Notes under the pieces: model-generated
Seen by the model: only the letters and a program-made list of their open reading frames with translations
The model's database searches: none
What the model was told of the DNA's origin: nothing
Made by a program: the position numbers and the translations under genes
Part shown: positions 28,082 through 36,490 of the stretch, piece after piece
How the letters are laid out: the number at the start of each line of letters is the position of its first letter
How positions within the stretch are numbered: the first letter of the stretch is position 1
From: Klebsiella pneumoniae
GTDB lineage: Bacteria; Pseudomonadota; Gammaproteobacteria; Eutrophobiales; Eutrophobiaceae
DNA length: 64,000 bases
Assembly: GCA_945878555.1 (NCBI GenBank)
Contig: CAMDWI010000022.1
Location: forward strand, 1-64,000
Direction: 5' to 3'

Positions 28082-28110
28082 TTGACGCATAGCCAAACGG
28101 GTGATAACTT
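28082..28110 (+). promoter_or_regulatory. Possible sigma-70 promoter for the lipoprotein amidohydrolase
   Basis: ttgacg (28082-28087) and taactt (28105-28110) at 17-base spacing, about 60 bases before the ATG at 28171. The -35 is good and the -10 weak, so this is tentative. Confidence 0.35.
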
Positions 28111-28170
28111 GAAATTCCACTAAAATCCCGGTCCGACCGTCCAGCGTCTGACTCAACCGGAGCATAGAAA

Positions 28171-29697
28171 ATGAAACTGACCCGTTTTATTCATCTACCC
28201 TTGATTTCCATAATGCTGACACTCTTGTTGTCAGCCTGTAGCCCGGATAATCAGGGTCAGACCCAGGTACAAACGCCGACCGTCGTCGCTCCAACCGTGC
28301 CTGTGGTGGCTGAACCCGAACCTGTACCCGAGGCAGAACTGTTGATCCAGGGTGGCATCTTGCTGGATATGGTCGCAGATGAACCGGGCCCGAGACCGAT
28401 CAAGGGTATCGTCATACGTGATGGCAAGATAGACAGTATTATTGCGGCGGACTCGACTGATCACTTGCCACCTGCCGCCAGAATCATCAATGCTGATACA
28501 AACTATATCCTGCCCGGTCTGATCGACGCGCATGTCCATTTCCGCCCGTTTGTCCCGGATGCGGCTATCTGGCGCAGGTTGAGCCTCTATTATGGCGTCA
28601 CCACATTGATGGATACCGGGCCCTGCGGTGAAACCTGTGAGGAGACTGGACAGGATGCCAACCCCTGGATAATGGAATACAAGGACTTCATGAATAATTC
28701 TCCCGCAACCAGTGGTCCTGGCCTGTATGTAACCGGCAAACGCATTGATGGGCCTGCCGAAGGCGGGCATCCGCTCGCTGTACAGGTAAAAAGCCAGGAA
28801 GAGATAGCCCAATATATGGATCTTCTGGTAGAGATTGGCTCAGATGGTATCAAGGTGGAGAGTACCTTACCGGCTGACCTCCGGGCACTTGTCATGCAGG
28901 AAGCGAATAAACGTGGACTGCCTGTCGTCGGACACTCCAAGGACGCACGTGAATCAATTGAAGCAGGTATGAAATTCATTGAACACATGTGGCCGGTTGT
29001 ATCTTCTACACTTTCAGGTGAGCAGCCCAAGGATATGTCATCTCCCCAACATGATCACCTGATGGATTTGGAAAAAGCCCCCGAAGTAGTCAAGCTAATG
29101 GTCGACAATGGCGTTTATCTTAATCCGACGATGGTCGGGCGTTACGGCTATTTTTCCCCACATCTGGCCGATTGGGCCCAGGAAGACGAGAAAAACATGC
29201 AGTTCGGTGGCCTGTTCAGTGACCTGTCGGAAGAAAAAAAGGCGCCCATCATTGCACTGTGGAAACGCTCGGAAAAGATCAGCGCAAAAGACCTGGCCAA
29301 CTACAAGATTGGACTTGAAAAGGTAAATACCTTTATCAGGCTGCTCAGCGAGGCCGGGGGCAAGGTACTTGCGGCAACTGATGCCGGCCAGGAAAGGTTG
29401 ACCGGAATATCGCTGCACCGCGAGATGCAAATGATGGTTGATGCCGGCATTACTCCCTACCGTACGCTGCTCGGCGCCACACGCTGGCCTGCCGAGATGA
29501 TTTACAAGGACAAGTTGATTGGCACAGTCGAGGTCGGCAAGCAGGCCGACTTCGTCATCACTGCCTCGAATCCGGCTGAAAACATCACCGCGGCACAAAA
29601 CATCGTCTATGTCGTCAGCAAGGGTAGCGTCCAGCGTACACCAGAGGATTGTTCCACTGTATTTCCACCGATTTCCATGTCCTGTAACAAAAACTGA
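28171..29697 (+). CDS. Amidohydrolase lipoprotein
   Basis: 508 residues. A lipoprotein signal ends in LLSAC with lipidated Cys23, followed by a Pro/Val-rich linker. The amidohydrolase domain has the metal motif His-x-His in LIDAHVHFRPF, later His in VVGHSKDARES and FIEHMWPV, and the Asp in LAATDAGQERL, plus the C-terminal block VGKQADFVITASNPAENI shared with urease-type amidohydrolases. It probably hydrolyses an amide or cyclic amide in the periplasm. It is distinct from the soluble exported amidohydrolase at 4446. The exported methyltransferase-fold gene follows by 22 bases, so the two may be an operon. Confidence 0.85.
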   Translation: MKLTRFIHLPLISIMLTLLLSACSPDNQGQTQVQTPTVVAPTVPVVAEPEPVPEAELLIQGGILLDMVADEPGPRPIKGIVIRDGKIDSIIAADSTDHLPPAARIINADTNYILPGLIDAHVHFRPFVPDAAIWRRLSLYYGVTTLMDTGPCGETCEETGQDANPWIMEYKDFMNNSPATSGPGLYVTGKRIDGPAEGGHPLAVQVKSQEEIAQYMDLLVEIGSDGIKVESTLPADLRALVMQEANKRGLPVVGHSKDARESIEAGMKFIEHMWPVVSSTLSGEQPKDMSSPQHDHLMDLEKAPEVVKLMVDNGVYLNPTMVGRYGYFSPHLADWAQEDEKNMQFGGLFSDLSEEKKAPIIALWKRSEKISAKDLANYKIGLEKVNTFIRLLSEAGGKVLAATDAGQERLTGISLHREMQMMVDAGITPYRTLLGATRWPAEMIYKDKLIGTVEVGKQADFVITASNPAENITAAQNIVYVVSKGSVQRTPEDCSTVFPPISMSCNKN

Positions 29698-29719
29698 TAC
29701 TACGTAACCGAGGTCTGTC

Positions 29720-30475
29720 ATGAATAAATCTTTTTTAAAAATTAACCTGTTAATAGCTATCGCGATATTCCCACTGACATCCATGGCGCAGGCGGACATC
29801 AAGGCCGATGTGCAGAAGGCCATGGCCTCCTCCATCCGGGAAGATACCGACCGTGCAGCAGATGTCTACCGCAAACCGGATGTCGCCCTGTCATTTTTCG
29901 GTCTGAAAAACGATATGCGCGTCATCGAACTGATACCGGGCGGCGGGTACTACACCAAAATTCTCGGCCAGGTACTGAACGACAAGGGGCAGTTATACCT
30001 GGGTGCCGGTGGTGATGCGGTTGCCGATAAACTCGCCGGCTGGGGACTTGGCAAGGTACAGGTACTCGACGACAAGTTCGTGTCTACCAAGACCGACAAA
30101 AAAGGGTATAACACCGTTGCCCCGTTCGCCTTCCCGGTCAAGGATGTAGACATGGTATTGACCTTCCGCAACATGCATAACATGTCGCCGGAAGGCCGCA
30201 AGGTGCTGAATACGGCTGTATTCAATGCGCTGAAATCCGGTGGCATTTATGGCGTGGTTGACCATACCCGTCGCCATATGGAGGAATGGAATGAGGTGCG
30301 CTGGCGCCGTGTTGATCCGGTTGCCATGATCAAGGAACTTCAGGACATCGGTTTTGTGTTTGTTGATTATTCTGATCTGGCTGCACAGCCGAATGACAAC
30401 CTGACGCTGGACAGTACACATGAGTCACTGAAGCGTAACAGCGACAATTTCACCCTGAAATTCCGCAAGCCCTGA
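29720..30475 (+). CDS. Exported methyltransferase-fold protein (COG4798-like)
   Basis: 251 residues. Signal peptide to about residue 24 (TSMAQA). A class I methyltransferase core is recognisable: motif I-like MRVIELIPGGGYYTKIL, an acidic strand-4 region VDMVLTFRNMHNM and a post-motif YGVVDHTRR. The fold normally uses S-adenosylmethionine, which is thought to be scarce outside the cytoplasm, so either the leader is not cleaved or the protein does something else. A terminator follows. A related exported protein is at 32023-32790. Confidence 0.75.
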   Translation: MNKSFLKINLLIAIAIFPLTSMAQADIKADVQKAMASSIREDTDRAADVYRKPDVALSFFGLKNDMRVIELIPGGGYYTKILGQVLNDKGQLYLGAGGDAVADKLAGWGLGKVQVLDDKFVSTKTDKKGYNTVAPFAFPVKDVDMVLTFRNMHNMSPEGRKVLNTAVFNALKSGGIYGVVDHTRRHMEEWNEVRWRRVDPVAMIKELQDIGFVFVDYSDLAAQPNDNLTLDSTHESLKRNSDNFTLKFRKP

Positions 30476-30488
30476 CTGTATAAACAAT

Positions 30489-30526
30489 AAAGGGGAGTCA
30501 CCCTGACGGTGACTCCCCTTTTTTTT
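30489..30526. terminator. Strong rho-independent terminator between convergent genes
   Basis: Perfect stem aaaggggagtcacc/ggtgactcccctt around ctgac, followed by a run of eight T on the plus strand and preceded by an A-run for the minus strand. It ends the methyltransferase-fold gene from the left and the peroxiredoxin gene from the right. Confidence 0.93.
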
Positions 30527-30544
30527 GTGCCTGATTTATAACAA

Positions 30545-31204
30545 TTACTTCGGTTGATCCACCAGACGCAGGTATGGCTTTTTCGTCTCCCAGCCCTGCG
30601 GGTACTTCTCTTTTGCCTTCTCGTCGGTCACTGACGGGACGATGATGACGCGATCCCCGTTCTTCCAGTTGACCGGGGTGGCCACCTGGTGTTTTGCGGT
30701 CAGTTGCATCGAATCAAGCACACGCAGCACTTCATCAAAATTACGACCGGTCGTCATCGGGTAGGTCATCGTCAGCTTGATCTTCTTGTCCGGGCCTATG
30801 ACAAATACCGAGCGTATGGTCTGGTTGTCTGCCGCCGTCCTGCCCTTGGCCGGGCCGCTGGCATTCGGGTGAATCATGTCATACAACTTGGCAACCGCCA
30901 TGTCGGTATCGGCTATCATCGGATAGGAGACCGGAGAGCCCTGGGTCTCTTCGATGTCCTTTTTCCAGTTGCGGTGGTCTTCAACCGAATCAATACTGAG
31001 GCCGATAACCTTGCAATTGCGTTGGGCAAACTCGTTTTTCAGACGGGCCATATAACCCAGCTCGGTCGTGCATACCGGGGTGAAGTCTTTCGGATGGGAA
31101 AACAACACGGCCCAGCCATCACCCAGCCACTCGTGAAAATGCAGGGTACCTTCAGTCGTTTCTGCAGTGAAATCCGGTGCTTCGTCGCCTATACGTAATG
31201 ACAT
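30545..31204 (-). CDS. 1-Cys (Prx6-type) peroxiredoxin
   Basis: 219 residues. The peroxidatic Cys45 lies in FTPVCTTELGYMARL, and the long C-terminal arm (about 160-219, HQVATPVNWKNGDRVIIVP) is the Prx6 hallmark. No resolving Cys of the 2-Cys type is evident. It reduces hydrogen or organic peroxides in the cytoplasm. A clean GGAGG ribosome site (31213-31217) precedes the ATG. It stands alone behind a terminator. Confidence 0.93.
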   Translation of the reverse strand: MSLRIGDEAPDFTAETTEGTLHFHEWLGDGWAVLFSHPKDFTPVCTTELGYMARLKNEFAQRNCKVIGLSIDSVEDHRNWKKDIEETQGSPVSYPMIADTDMAVAKLYDMIHPNASGPAKGRTAADNQTIRSVFVIGPDKKIKLTMTYPMTTGRNFDEVLRVLDSMQLTAKHQVATPVNWKNGDRVIIVPSVTDEKAKEKYPQGWETKKPYLRLVDQPK

Positions 31205-31434
31205 GCCATTGCCTCCTTCGCTTTAGATTATGTAACAGAATGGGGTATAATTTATATCTTAGCAGCTATCATGCTGTTTGCAAAAAACGCCGGGGTTAGA
31301 TGCCCTTTTTGCGCAATACACCGCCGACAGCGGATTGGCAACCCGGCACTGAATAAATTGAAATTAGCAGGACAACTGGTATAAGTAATGGCAGAAACAC
31401 TGTCTGCCCCATCGCAATACAGAGGTAAAACACT

Positions 31435-32007
31435 ATGAACATGATTAAAGCCGCCTTGTTGATCCCGTTACTGGCAATAACCGGTTGTGCGCTGAGTCCA
31501 CAAACCGTCACCATCATGCCGGACATCAAGGTGGCGAATGCCAATAACGACCAGCAACAAAAGACCATCCAGATCGGTGTAAATGACGCACGTGCCAACA
31601 AGGTCATCGGTACACGCGGCGGCATCTACGCGGATACTTCCGCCATTACGGCCGATGCAGACATCACCCAGTCGGTACGCAACAGCCTGACCGCCGCCTA
31701 TCGTGTACTTGGTTATAATGTATTGAACAGCGGAGCAACCGTACAGATCATTGTCGATATCACCGACCTGAAATACACCGCCTCGGGCGAGACGACCATC
31801 CGTGCGGTTGAGACCGCCGCCGCATTGAAGGCCACCTGCCAGAGCGGTACCTATGTCGTGACGAACGAATATCGTATTACCGACAAGGCCGATGTATTGA
31901 AGCCGCCTACCGTCGGTGAGAACCAGGACTATATCAACGGCACCTTGTCGTCGACCCTGCAAAGACTGGTCAACGATGCCACAATACTTGACTGTATCAA
32001 CAGATAA
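31435..32007 (+). CDS. YajG-like lipoprotein
   Basis: 190 residues with a lipoprotein signal ending in ITGC (lipidated Cys18). Family features are the early TVTIMPDI and the RANKVIGTRGG block, then a mixed alpha/beta domain with Cys in ATCQSG and DATILDC that may form a disulfide. E. coli YajG is an outer-membrane lipoprotein of uncertain role. AGAGG lies upstream of the ATG. It is followed 15 bases later by a second exported methyltransferase-fold gene. Confidence 0.75.
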   Translation: MNMIKAALLIPLLAITGCALSPQTVTIMPDIKVANANNDQQQKTIQIGVNDARANKVIGTRGGIYADTSAITADADITQSVRNSLTAAYRVLGYNVLNSGATVQIIVDITDLKYTASGETTIRAVETAAALKATCQSGTYVVTNEYRITDKADVLKPPTVGENQDYINGTLSSTLQRLVNDATILDCINR

Positions 32008-32022
32008 ACCGACTTATCTGGC

Positions 32023-32790
32023 ATGATGCGGTTCTCTTGGGGGTTACGTCGCTGTCTGTCCGTGCTGCTACTGGCGGCAGGGTGGCTGACACAACCGGTG
32101 GCGGCGGACCCCGGGTTGCAACAACGGCTGTATTCCGCGATAAACGCGCCCGACCGTCCGCAGGAAGACATCTTTCTCGACGAAGGCCGCCGCCCGACAC
32201 AGGTCCTGGAGTTTCTCGGCGTCAGCGAAGGCATGACCGCGCTCGACCTGATGGCCGGAACCGGTTATTACACAGAGCTGTTATCTGCTGCGGTCGGTGT
32301 CAACGGCAAGGTCTACGCACAAAATGACGTGATGGCGCTGCGCATGCGTTACGGTGCGATACACAAGGCAATCAACCAGCGTCTGTCGAACAACCGCTTG
32401 CCCAATACCCAACTGTGGATCAAACGGATTAATGAACTCGACATGGTCGAACTCGCTGATTTCGCCACACTGATGCTGAACATGCATGATCTTTATATCT
32501 ACGGTGGTGAACCGGCCGTCCTGTCGGCGCTGTCCAGTATCATGGAGGCGTTAAAACCCGGCGGTATCCTCGGTGTCGAGGATCATATTGGCAATCCCGG
32601 TAATAATAACCAGCTGCACCGCATCGATCCGGCGATTGCCGAGCAACTGCTGGTACGCGCCGGTTTTATCATCGTCGACAAATCGACCCTGCTGTCCAAT
32701 ACGGTTGATGATCACACATTGCATGTGTTTGACCCGATGATACGCGGTAACACCGACCGCTTTGTGATCAAGGCGATGAAACCTCGCTAG
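32023..32790 (+). CDS. Second exported methyltransferase-fold protein
   Basis: 255 residues. Basic N-terminus with a hydrophobic signal ending near QPVAADP (about 28). The class I core has motif I MTALDLMAGTGYYTELLSAAVG, an aspartate-rich strand 4 region LADFATLMLNMHDLYIYGG and GGILGVEDHIG. It shares architecture and key motifs (GYYTE/GYYTK, V(E/V)DH) with the protein at 29720, so the two look like distant paralogues. Co-directional with yajG-like and the CPXCG gene (4-base gap). Confidence 0.75.
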   Translation: MMRFSWGLRRCLSVLLLAAGWLTQPVAADPGLQQRLYSAINAPDRPQEDIFLDEGRRPTQVLEFLGVSEGMTALDLMAGTGYYTELLSAAVGVNGKVYAQNDVMALRMRYGAIHKAINQRLSNNRLPNTQLWIKRINELDMVELADFATLMLNMHDLYIYGGEPAVLSALSSIMEALKPGGILGVEDHIGNPGNNNQLHRIDPAIAEQLLVRAGFIIVDKSTLLSNTVDDHTLHVFDPMIRGNTDRFVIKAMKPR

Positions 32791-32794
32791 AACG

Positions 32795-32983
32795 ATGGAA
32801 CTGCAACAGACGATCGAAATAGAGTGCCCTTATTGTGGCGAAACGATCAGCGTAATCGTCGATTGCAGCATCGAATTTCAGGATTATATTGAGGATTGCA
32901 GCGTGTGTTGCCGGCCCGTCAGTCTGGCCGTGACTGTTGACGGCGAACAGGTGCATGTCGTGCCACGTCACGAAAACGAATAA
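32795..32983 (+). CDS. CPXCG-motif cysteine-rich small protein
   Basis: 62 residues with two zinc knuckle pairs: IECPYCGETIS and DCSVCCRPVS, the signature of the CPXCG family. It is acidic and cytoplasmic, likely zinc-binding; the role is unknown. It starts four bases after the methyltransferase-fold gene, and its stop directly abuts the stop of the convergent GST gene with no spacer. Confidence 0.85.
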   Translation: MELQQTIEIECPYCGETISVIVDCSIEFQDYIEDCSVCCRPVSLAVTVDGEQVHVVPRHENE

Positions 32984-33604
32984 TCAGGCCGCCTGCCATA
33001 CCGGGTGCTTGTGCATGATGGCCCGAAACAAATCCGTCCTTTCCCAGGTAGCGAGCCAGCGCACCACGTGTACATAAGCCGTGCCATCAAACCATTCCCG
33101 ATCAACGGCGGCAAACTGCCTGACAAACGGAAAAATGGCCGCATCGGCCAGCGTCCAGCGCTCATCGAACAGGCCTGCCCCGCCCTGCACTGACAGTAAC
33201 TGATCCAGCTGCTGGATAAATTGCACGGCCTGGTCACGATACTCCCGTTCCGTCTGTTCCGGATAACGTATATGGTATTTGTAGCGATCCAGCCAGTGCT
33301 TGAATTCCGTATCATTCTGTTTAATCAGTGCCCGGCAAATATCCGTGTCCCCTCGCAACCACCCGTCCGGATCCTGTATGCGCAAGGCCCATAACATCAC
33401 CTCCAGACTTTCCTCAATCACGGTGCCCGATTCGAGCTGGAGCACAGGTACCGTGCCTTTTGGTGAAATGAGCAGCATCGCGGCCGGTTTGGTCTTCAGG
33501 GCGACTTCGCGCGGTTCGTAAGCGACGGCGGCCTGATGCAGCGCCAGTCGGGCCCGCATGGCATAGGGACAACGCCGAAAGGTATAGAGTACTGGCAGTG
33601 TCAA
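32984..33604 (-). CDS. Glutathione S-transferase-like protein
   Basis: 206 residues if it starts at the TTG at 33604, which opens just before the first thioredoxin-fold strand (LPVLYTFRRCPYAMRARLAL). The N-terminal domain has the cis-Pro block SPKGTVPVLQ and the glutathione-binding VIEESLEVM; the C-terminal domain is all alpha (DERWTLADAAIFPFVRQFA). The Cys-Pro-Tyr at the start resembles omega/glutaredoxin-like GSTs rather than Tyr or Ser types. A longer frame extends to 33721 inside trhO; no ribosome site supports either choice, so the start is uncertain. Confidence 0.8.
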   Translation of the reverse strand: MTLPVLYTFRRCPYAMRARLALHQAAVAYEPREVALKTKPAAMLLISPKGTVPVLQLESGTVIEESLEVMLWALRIQDPDGWLRGDTDICRALIKQNDTEFKHWLDRYKYHIRYPEQTEREYRDQAVQFIQQLDQLLSVQGGAGLFDERWTLADAAIFPFVRQFAAVDREWFDGTAYVHVVRWLATWERTDLFRAIMHKHPVWQAA

Positions 33605-33623
33605 GATTGCACAGTTAAGGTGC

Positions 33624-34553
33624 TTAACCTGCGGGGTCCGGGTTGAACGGGACCCCGATATGGCGTTGGTGACGCTGCTCGGCCAGTTTGATCTGGCGCT
33701 GGCGCTCTTCAAGGCTGGCACGTCGTTCTGCGGTCAGGCCATCGTAACAGGCTGGGCACGATACCCCGAGTTCATATTTTTCGGACTCACGCTCTTCCGG
33801 GGACACCGGTTTGCGACAGGAGAAACACATCTGGTGTACACCGGGGTGTAACTGCTCGTCGACGGCCACGCGCCCGTCAAACACAAAACACTCGCCCTGC
33901 CACAGGTTCTCCGCCGGGCTGGCCTCCTCAAAATAACGCAGGATGCCGCCGTTCAACTGGTAGACCTCGCTGAATCCCTGTTTCAGCATATAGGCACTCG
34001 CCTTCTCGCAGCGGATACCACCGGTACAATACATCGCGATCTTTTTGTTTTTCTGCGGGTCCAGGTTTTTGGCTACATACTCAGGAAACTCGCGAAACGT
34101 GTCGGTCACCGGGGAGACCGCATTTTTGAACATACCGATGTCACACTCGTACTGGTTACGGGCATCAATGACGACAACATCCGGGTCATTCAGTAAGGCA
34201 TTCCATTCTGCGGGCCCGACATGTTTACCGGCGATGCGCTGTGGTTCGGTCTCGGGCATACCCATCGTGACGATCTCTTTTTTCAGCCGGACCTTCATCC
34301 GGTAAAACGGATAGTCCTCCGCCAGCGACTCCTTGTATTCGAGCCCGTCAAACCGGCCATCGGCACGCAGAAAATGTCCCAGTGCATCAATGCCCGTACG
34401 GCTGCCCGCAATCGTCGAGTTTATCCCCTCCGGGGCGAGCAGGATGGTCCCGCGCAGTTCATGTTGCTGACACAGTGCCAGCAAGGGTGCGCGTAACTGC
34501 TGATAATCATCCAGCAGGACAAACTTGTAAAAGGCCGCAACAACAATATTCAT
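33624..34553 (-). CDS. trhO: tRNA uridine(34) hydroxylase
   Basis: 309 residues. It has the TrhO/YceA layout: an N-terminal acylphosphatase-like domain (FYKFVLLDDY, LLAPEGINSTIAGS), a rhodanese domain with VVVIDARNQYEC and catalytic Cys176 in AMYCTGGIRCEKAS, and a C-terminal Cys cluster (MCFSCRKPVS, VSCPACYDGL). The family makes 5-hydroxyuridine at tRNA position 34 with oxygen. No Shine-Dalgarno sequence is visible: a palindromic repeat begins six bases before the ATG and occupies that space. Confidence 0.95.
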   Translation of the reverse strand: MNIVVAAFYKFVLLDDYQQLRAPLLALCQQHELRGTILLAPEGINSTIAGSRTGIDALGHFLRADGRFDGLEYKESLAEDYPFYRMKVRLKKEIVTMGMPETEPQRIAGKHVGPAEWNALLNDPDVVVIDARNQYECDIGMFKNAVSPVTDTFREFPEYVAKNLDPQKNKKIAMYCTGGIRCEKASAYMLKQGFSEVYQLNGGILRYFEEASPAENLWQGECFVFDGRVAVDEQLHPGVHQMCFSCRKPVSPEERESEKYELGVSCPACYDGLTAERRASLEERQRQIKLAEQRHQRHIGVPFNPDPAG

Positions 34554-34558
34554 AAGGG

Positions 34559-34628
34559 GGACAGACCACGGTTTTCAGATGGTCATAGTTTAACCGATTG
34601 CTGTGCTGATAAAAACCGTGGTCTGTCC
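34559..34628. repeat. CAGACCACGG palindrome 1, between trhO and the antiporter gene
   Basis: Perfect 17-bp inverted repeat (ggacagaccacggtttt at 34559-34575 and its complement at 34612-34628) with a 36-base loop. It shares the core cagaccacgg with elements at 36420 and 40169. It fills the gap between the divergent trhO and KefB/C-like starts. Confidence 0.8.
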
Positions 34629-34654
34629 GGGGGTCGATACGGCATAATCACGCC

Positions 34655-36418
34655 ATGAGTGAATTTAATGAGGCAGTCATCTTTCTCTCGGCCGCGGTCA
34701 TTGCCGTGCCGATATTCAAGCGGCTGGGCTTTGGGGCGATCCTCGGCTATCTGACCGCCGGTATTTGTATCGGCCCGTTTGCGCTGAATCTGATTTCGGA
34801 CGTCGACAACATCCTGCATTTTGCCGAGCTCGGCGTGGTCTTGTTGTTATTCATCATTGGCCTCGAGCTGCAACCAAGTCGCCTGTGGACCTTGCGTCAC
34901 TCCATTTTTGTCTGGGGCACGATCCAGATGCTGGCCACAACGCTGGTATTCGCCCTGCTCGGACGGCTGTTTGGCCTGTCGCTGACGATCGCCATCCTGA
35001 CCGGATTTACCCTGTCGCTGTCCTCGACCGCGTTTGCCTTGCAGATGCTGGCCGAGCGCCACGAACTGACCACGCGCCATGGGCGCACCGCGTTTTCCAT
35101 CCTGTTATTCCAGGACATCGCTGTGGTCCCGGTACTGGCCATTCTGCCGCTACTGGCCATGAATAAACCGGAGACTGCCGCGCCATTTGCGTGGATGCCG
35201 TTAATGACCGGCACGGCCGTCATCCTGACCATCCTGTTTGCCGGGCGCCTCTTGTTGCGCTATTTCCTCGGGGCCGTGGCACGTACCGAGATCCGCGAGA
35301 TTCTGACCGCCGCGACGCTGTTGATTGTGGTCGGCGTCGGGATCATCCTTGAGCACATCGGTCTGTCGATGGCGATGGGCGCGTTCATCGCCGGGGTGCT
35401 GCTCGCCGATTCGGAATTCCGGCACCAGCTGGAGACGGACATCGAGCCGTTCAAGGGCCTGCTACTCGGCCTGTTTTTCATGGCGGTCGGTATGTCGGTC
35501 AATATCTCATTGATCCAGAACACGCCGGGCCAGGTCATACTGGCGACGTTGCTGCTGATCAGCGTCAAGGGTGTGGTGCTCTTTATCCTGGGCAAGTTGC
35601 AGGGTCTGAATACCCGGGCCGCCAAAAATCTCGCGCTGTCGATCTCGCAAGGCGGTGAGTTCGCCTTCGTCGTCTTTGCCTCGGCCGTCTCCATCGGTCT
35701 GCTGGAGACTTCCCTGTCTGACATACTTATCGTCGCCGTCACCTTGTCGATGGCCGTTACCCCGCTGCTGCTGAAGCTGGATGATTATCTCTCCAGCCTG
35801 CAGGCGAGGCCGGAACGCGAGTTTGATGCGCTCGACGAGGAACATAACCAGGTCATCATCGCCGGATTCGGCCGCTTCGGCCAGATTACCGGCCGTTTGC
35901 TCCGGGCCAAGAAGATCCCGTTTACCGCGCTTGAGATCAACCCGGACCAGGTCGATTTTGTGCGCAAGTTTGGCAACAAGGTGTTTTATGGTGATGCGAG
36001 CCGACTCGACCTGCTGCGCTCCGCCCATGCGGAGAAGGCCAGCATCTTTGTGCTGGCGATAGATGATGTCGAGGCCTCGGTCAAGACCGCCGAAATTGTG
36101 AAGCACTATTTTCCGAACCTGACCATCTACGCACGCGCACGCAACCGCCAGCATGCCTATCGGCTGATGGAGCTTGGCGTTACGCTGCTGCGCCGCGAGA
36201 CCTTCGCCTCGGCGCTGGAGATTGCCGGCATGGTACTGTCTGGCCTCGGCCTGAATGAGGCCGAGGTCAAGCTGGCGGTAAACCGGTTCAAGGAATACGA
36301 CGTCAGGCGCCTGCATGAAAACCTGAAATTCCACACCGACGAAGAAAAGCTGATTGCCCTGAGCAAGTCCGCCGCAAAGGAACTCGAGGAACTGTTCGAC
36401 ACGGACAATAATAAATAA
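34655..36418 (+). CDS. KefB/KefC-type monovalent cation:proton antiporter with RCK domain
   Basis: 587 residues. The first ~390 form a CPA2-type exchanger with about 12 membrane segments, including FAELGVVLLLFIIGLELQPS, SLSSTAFALQML and LLFQDIAVVPVLAIL. A TrkA-N/RCK domain follows (HNQVIIAGFGRFGQITGRLL, NAD-binding Gly pattern; FYGDASRLDLLRSAHAEKA). The family exchanges potassium or sodium for protons; Kef members are gated by glutathione adducts, for which the nearby GST would be a natural partner, but that is inference. No obvious ribosome site. Confidence 0.93.
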   Translation: MSEFNEAVIFLSAAVIAVPIFKRLGFGAILGYLTAGICIGPFALNLISDVDNILHFAELGVVLLLFIIGLELQPSRLWTLRHSIFVWGTIQMLATTLVFALLGRLFGLSLTIAILTGFTLSLSSTAFALQMLAERHELTTRHGRTAFSILLFQDIAVVPVLAILPLLAMNKPETAAPFAWMPLMTGTAVILTILFAGRLLLRYFLGAVARTEIREILTAATLLIVVGVGIILEHIGLSMAMGAFIAGVLLADSEFRHQLETDIEPFKGLLLGLFFMAVGMSVNISLIQNTPGQVILATLLLISVKGVVLFILGKLQGLNTRAAKNLALSISQGGEFAFVVFASAVSIGLLETSLSDILIVAVTLSMAVTPLLLKLDDYLSSLQARPEREFDALDEEHNQVIIAGFGRFGQITGRLLRAKKIPFTALEINPDQVDFVRKFGNKVFYGDASRLDLLRSAHAEKASIFVLAIDDVEASVKTAEIVKHYFPNLTIYARARNRQHAYRLMELGVTLLRRETFASALEIAGMVLSGLGLNEAEVKLAVNRFKEYDVRRLHENLKFHTDEEKLIALSKSAAKELEELFDTDNNK

Positions 36419-36419
36419 G

Positions 36420-36463
36420 AGGGACCAACCACAGATTATTCCGGAATAACCGTGGTCTGTCCC
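36420..36463. repeat. CAGACCACGG palindrome 2, degenerate
   Basis: Imperfect inverted repeat: the left arm (36420-36441, ggaccaaccacagattattcc) approximates the complement of the right arm (ggaataaccgtggtctgtccc). Same core as palindromes 1 and 3. It sits between the antiporter stop and the MFS gene start. Confidence 0.65.
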
Positions 36464-36490
36464 CGGTTCTGGATGGTAAAGTATCGCCCC

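Noticed and set aside
31296-31625. Hydrophobic leftward frame overlapping the YajG-like gene
   Set aside because: It is antisense to the lipoprotein gene start, whose signal peptide and ribosome site are clear.
33605-33721. N-terminal extension of the GST gene into trhO
   Set aside because: The extra residues are unlike a GST and come from a frame inside trhO.
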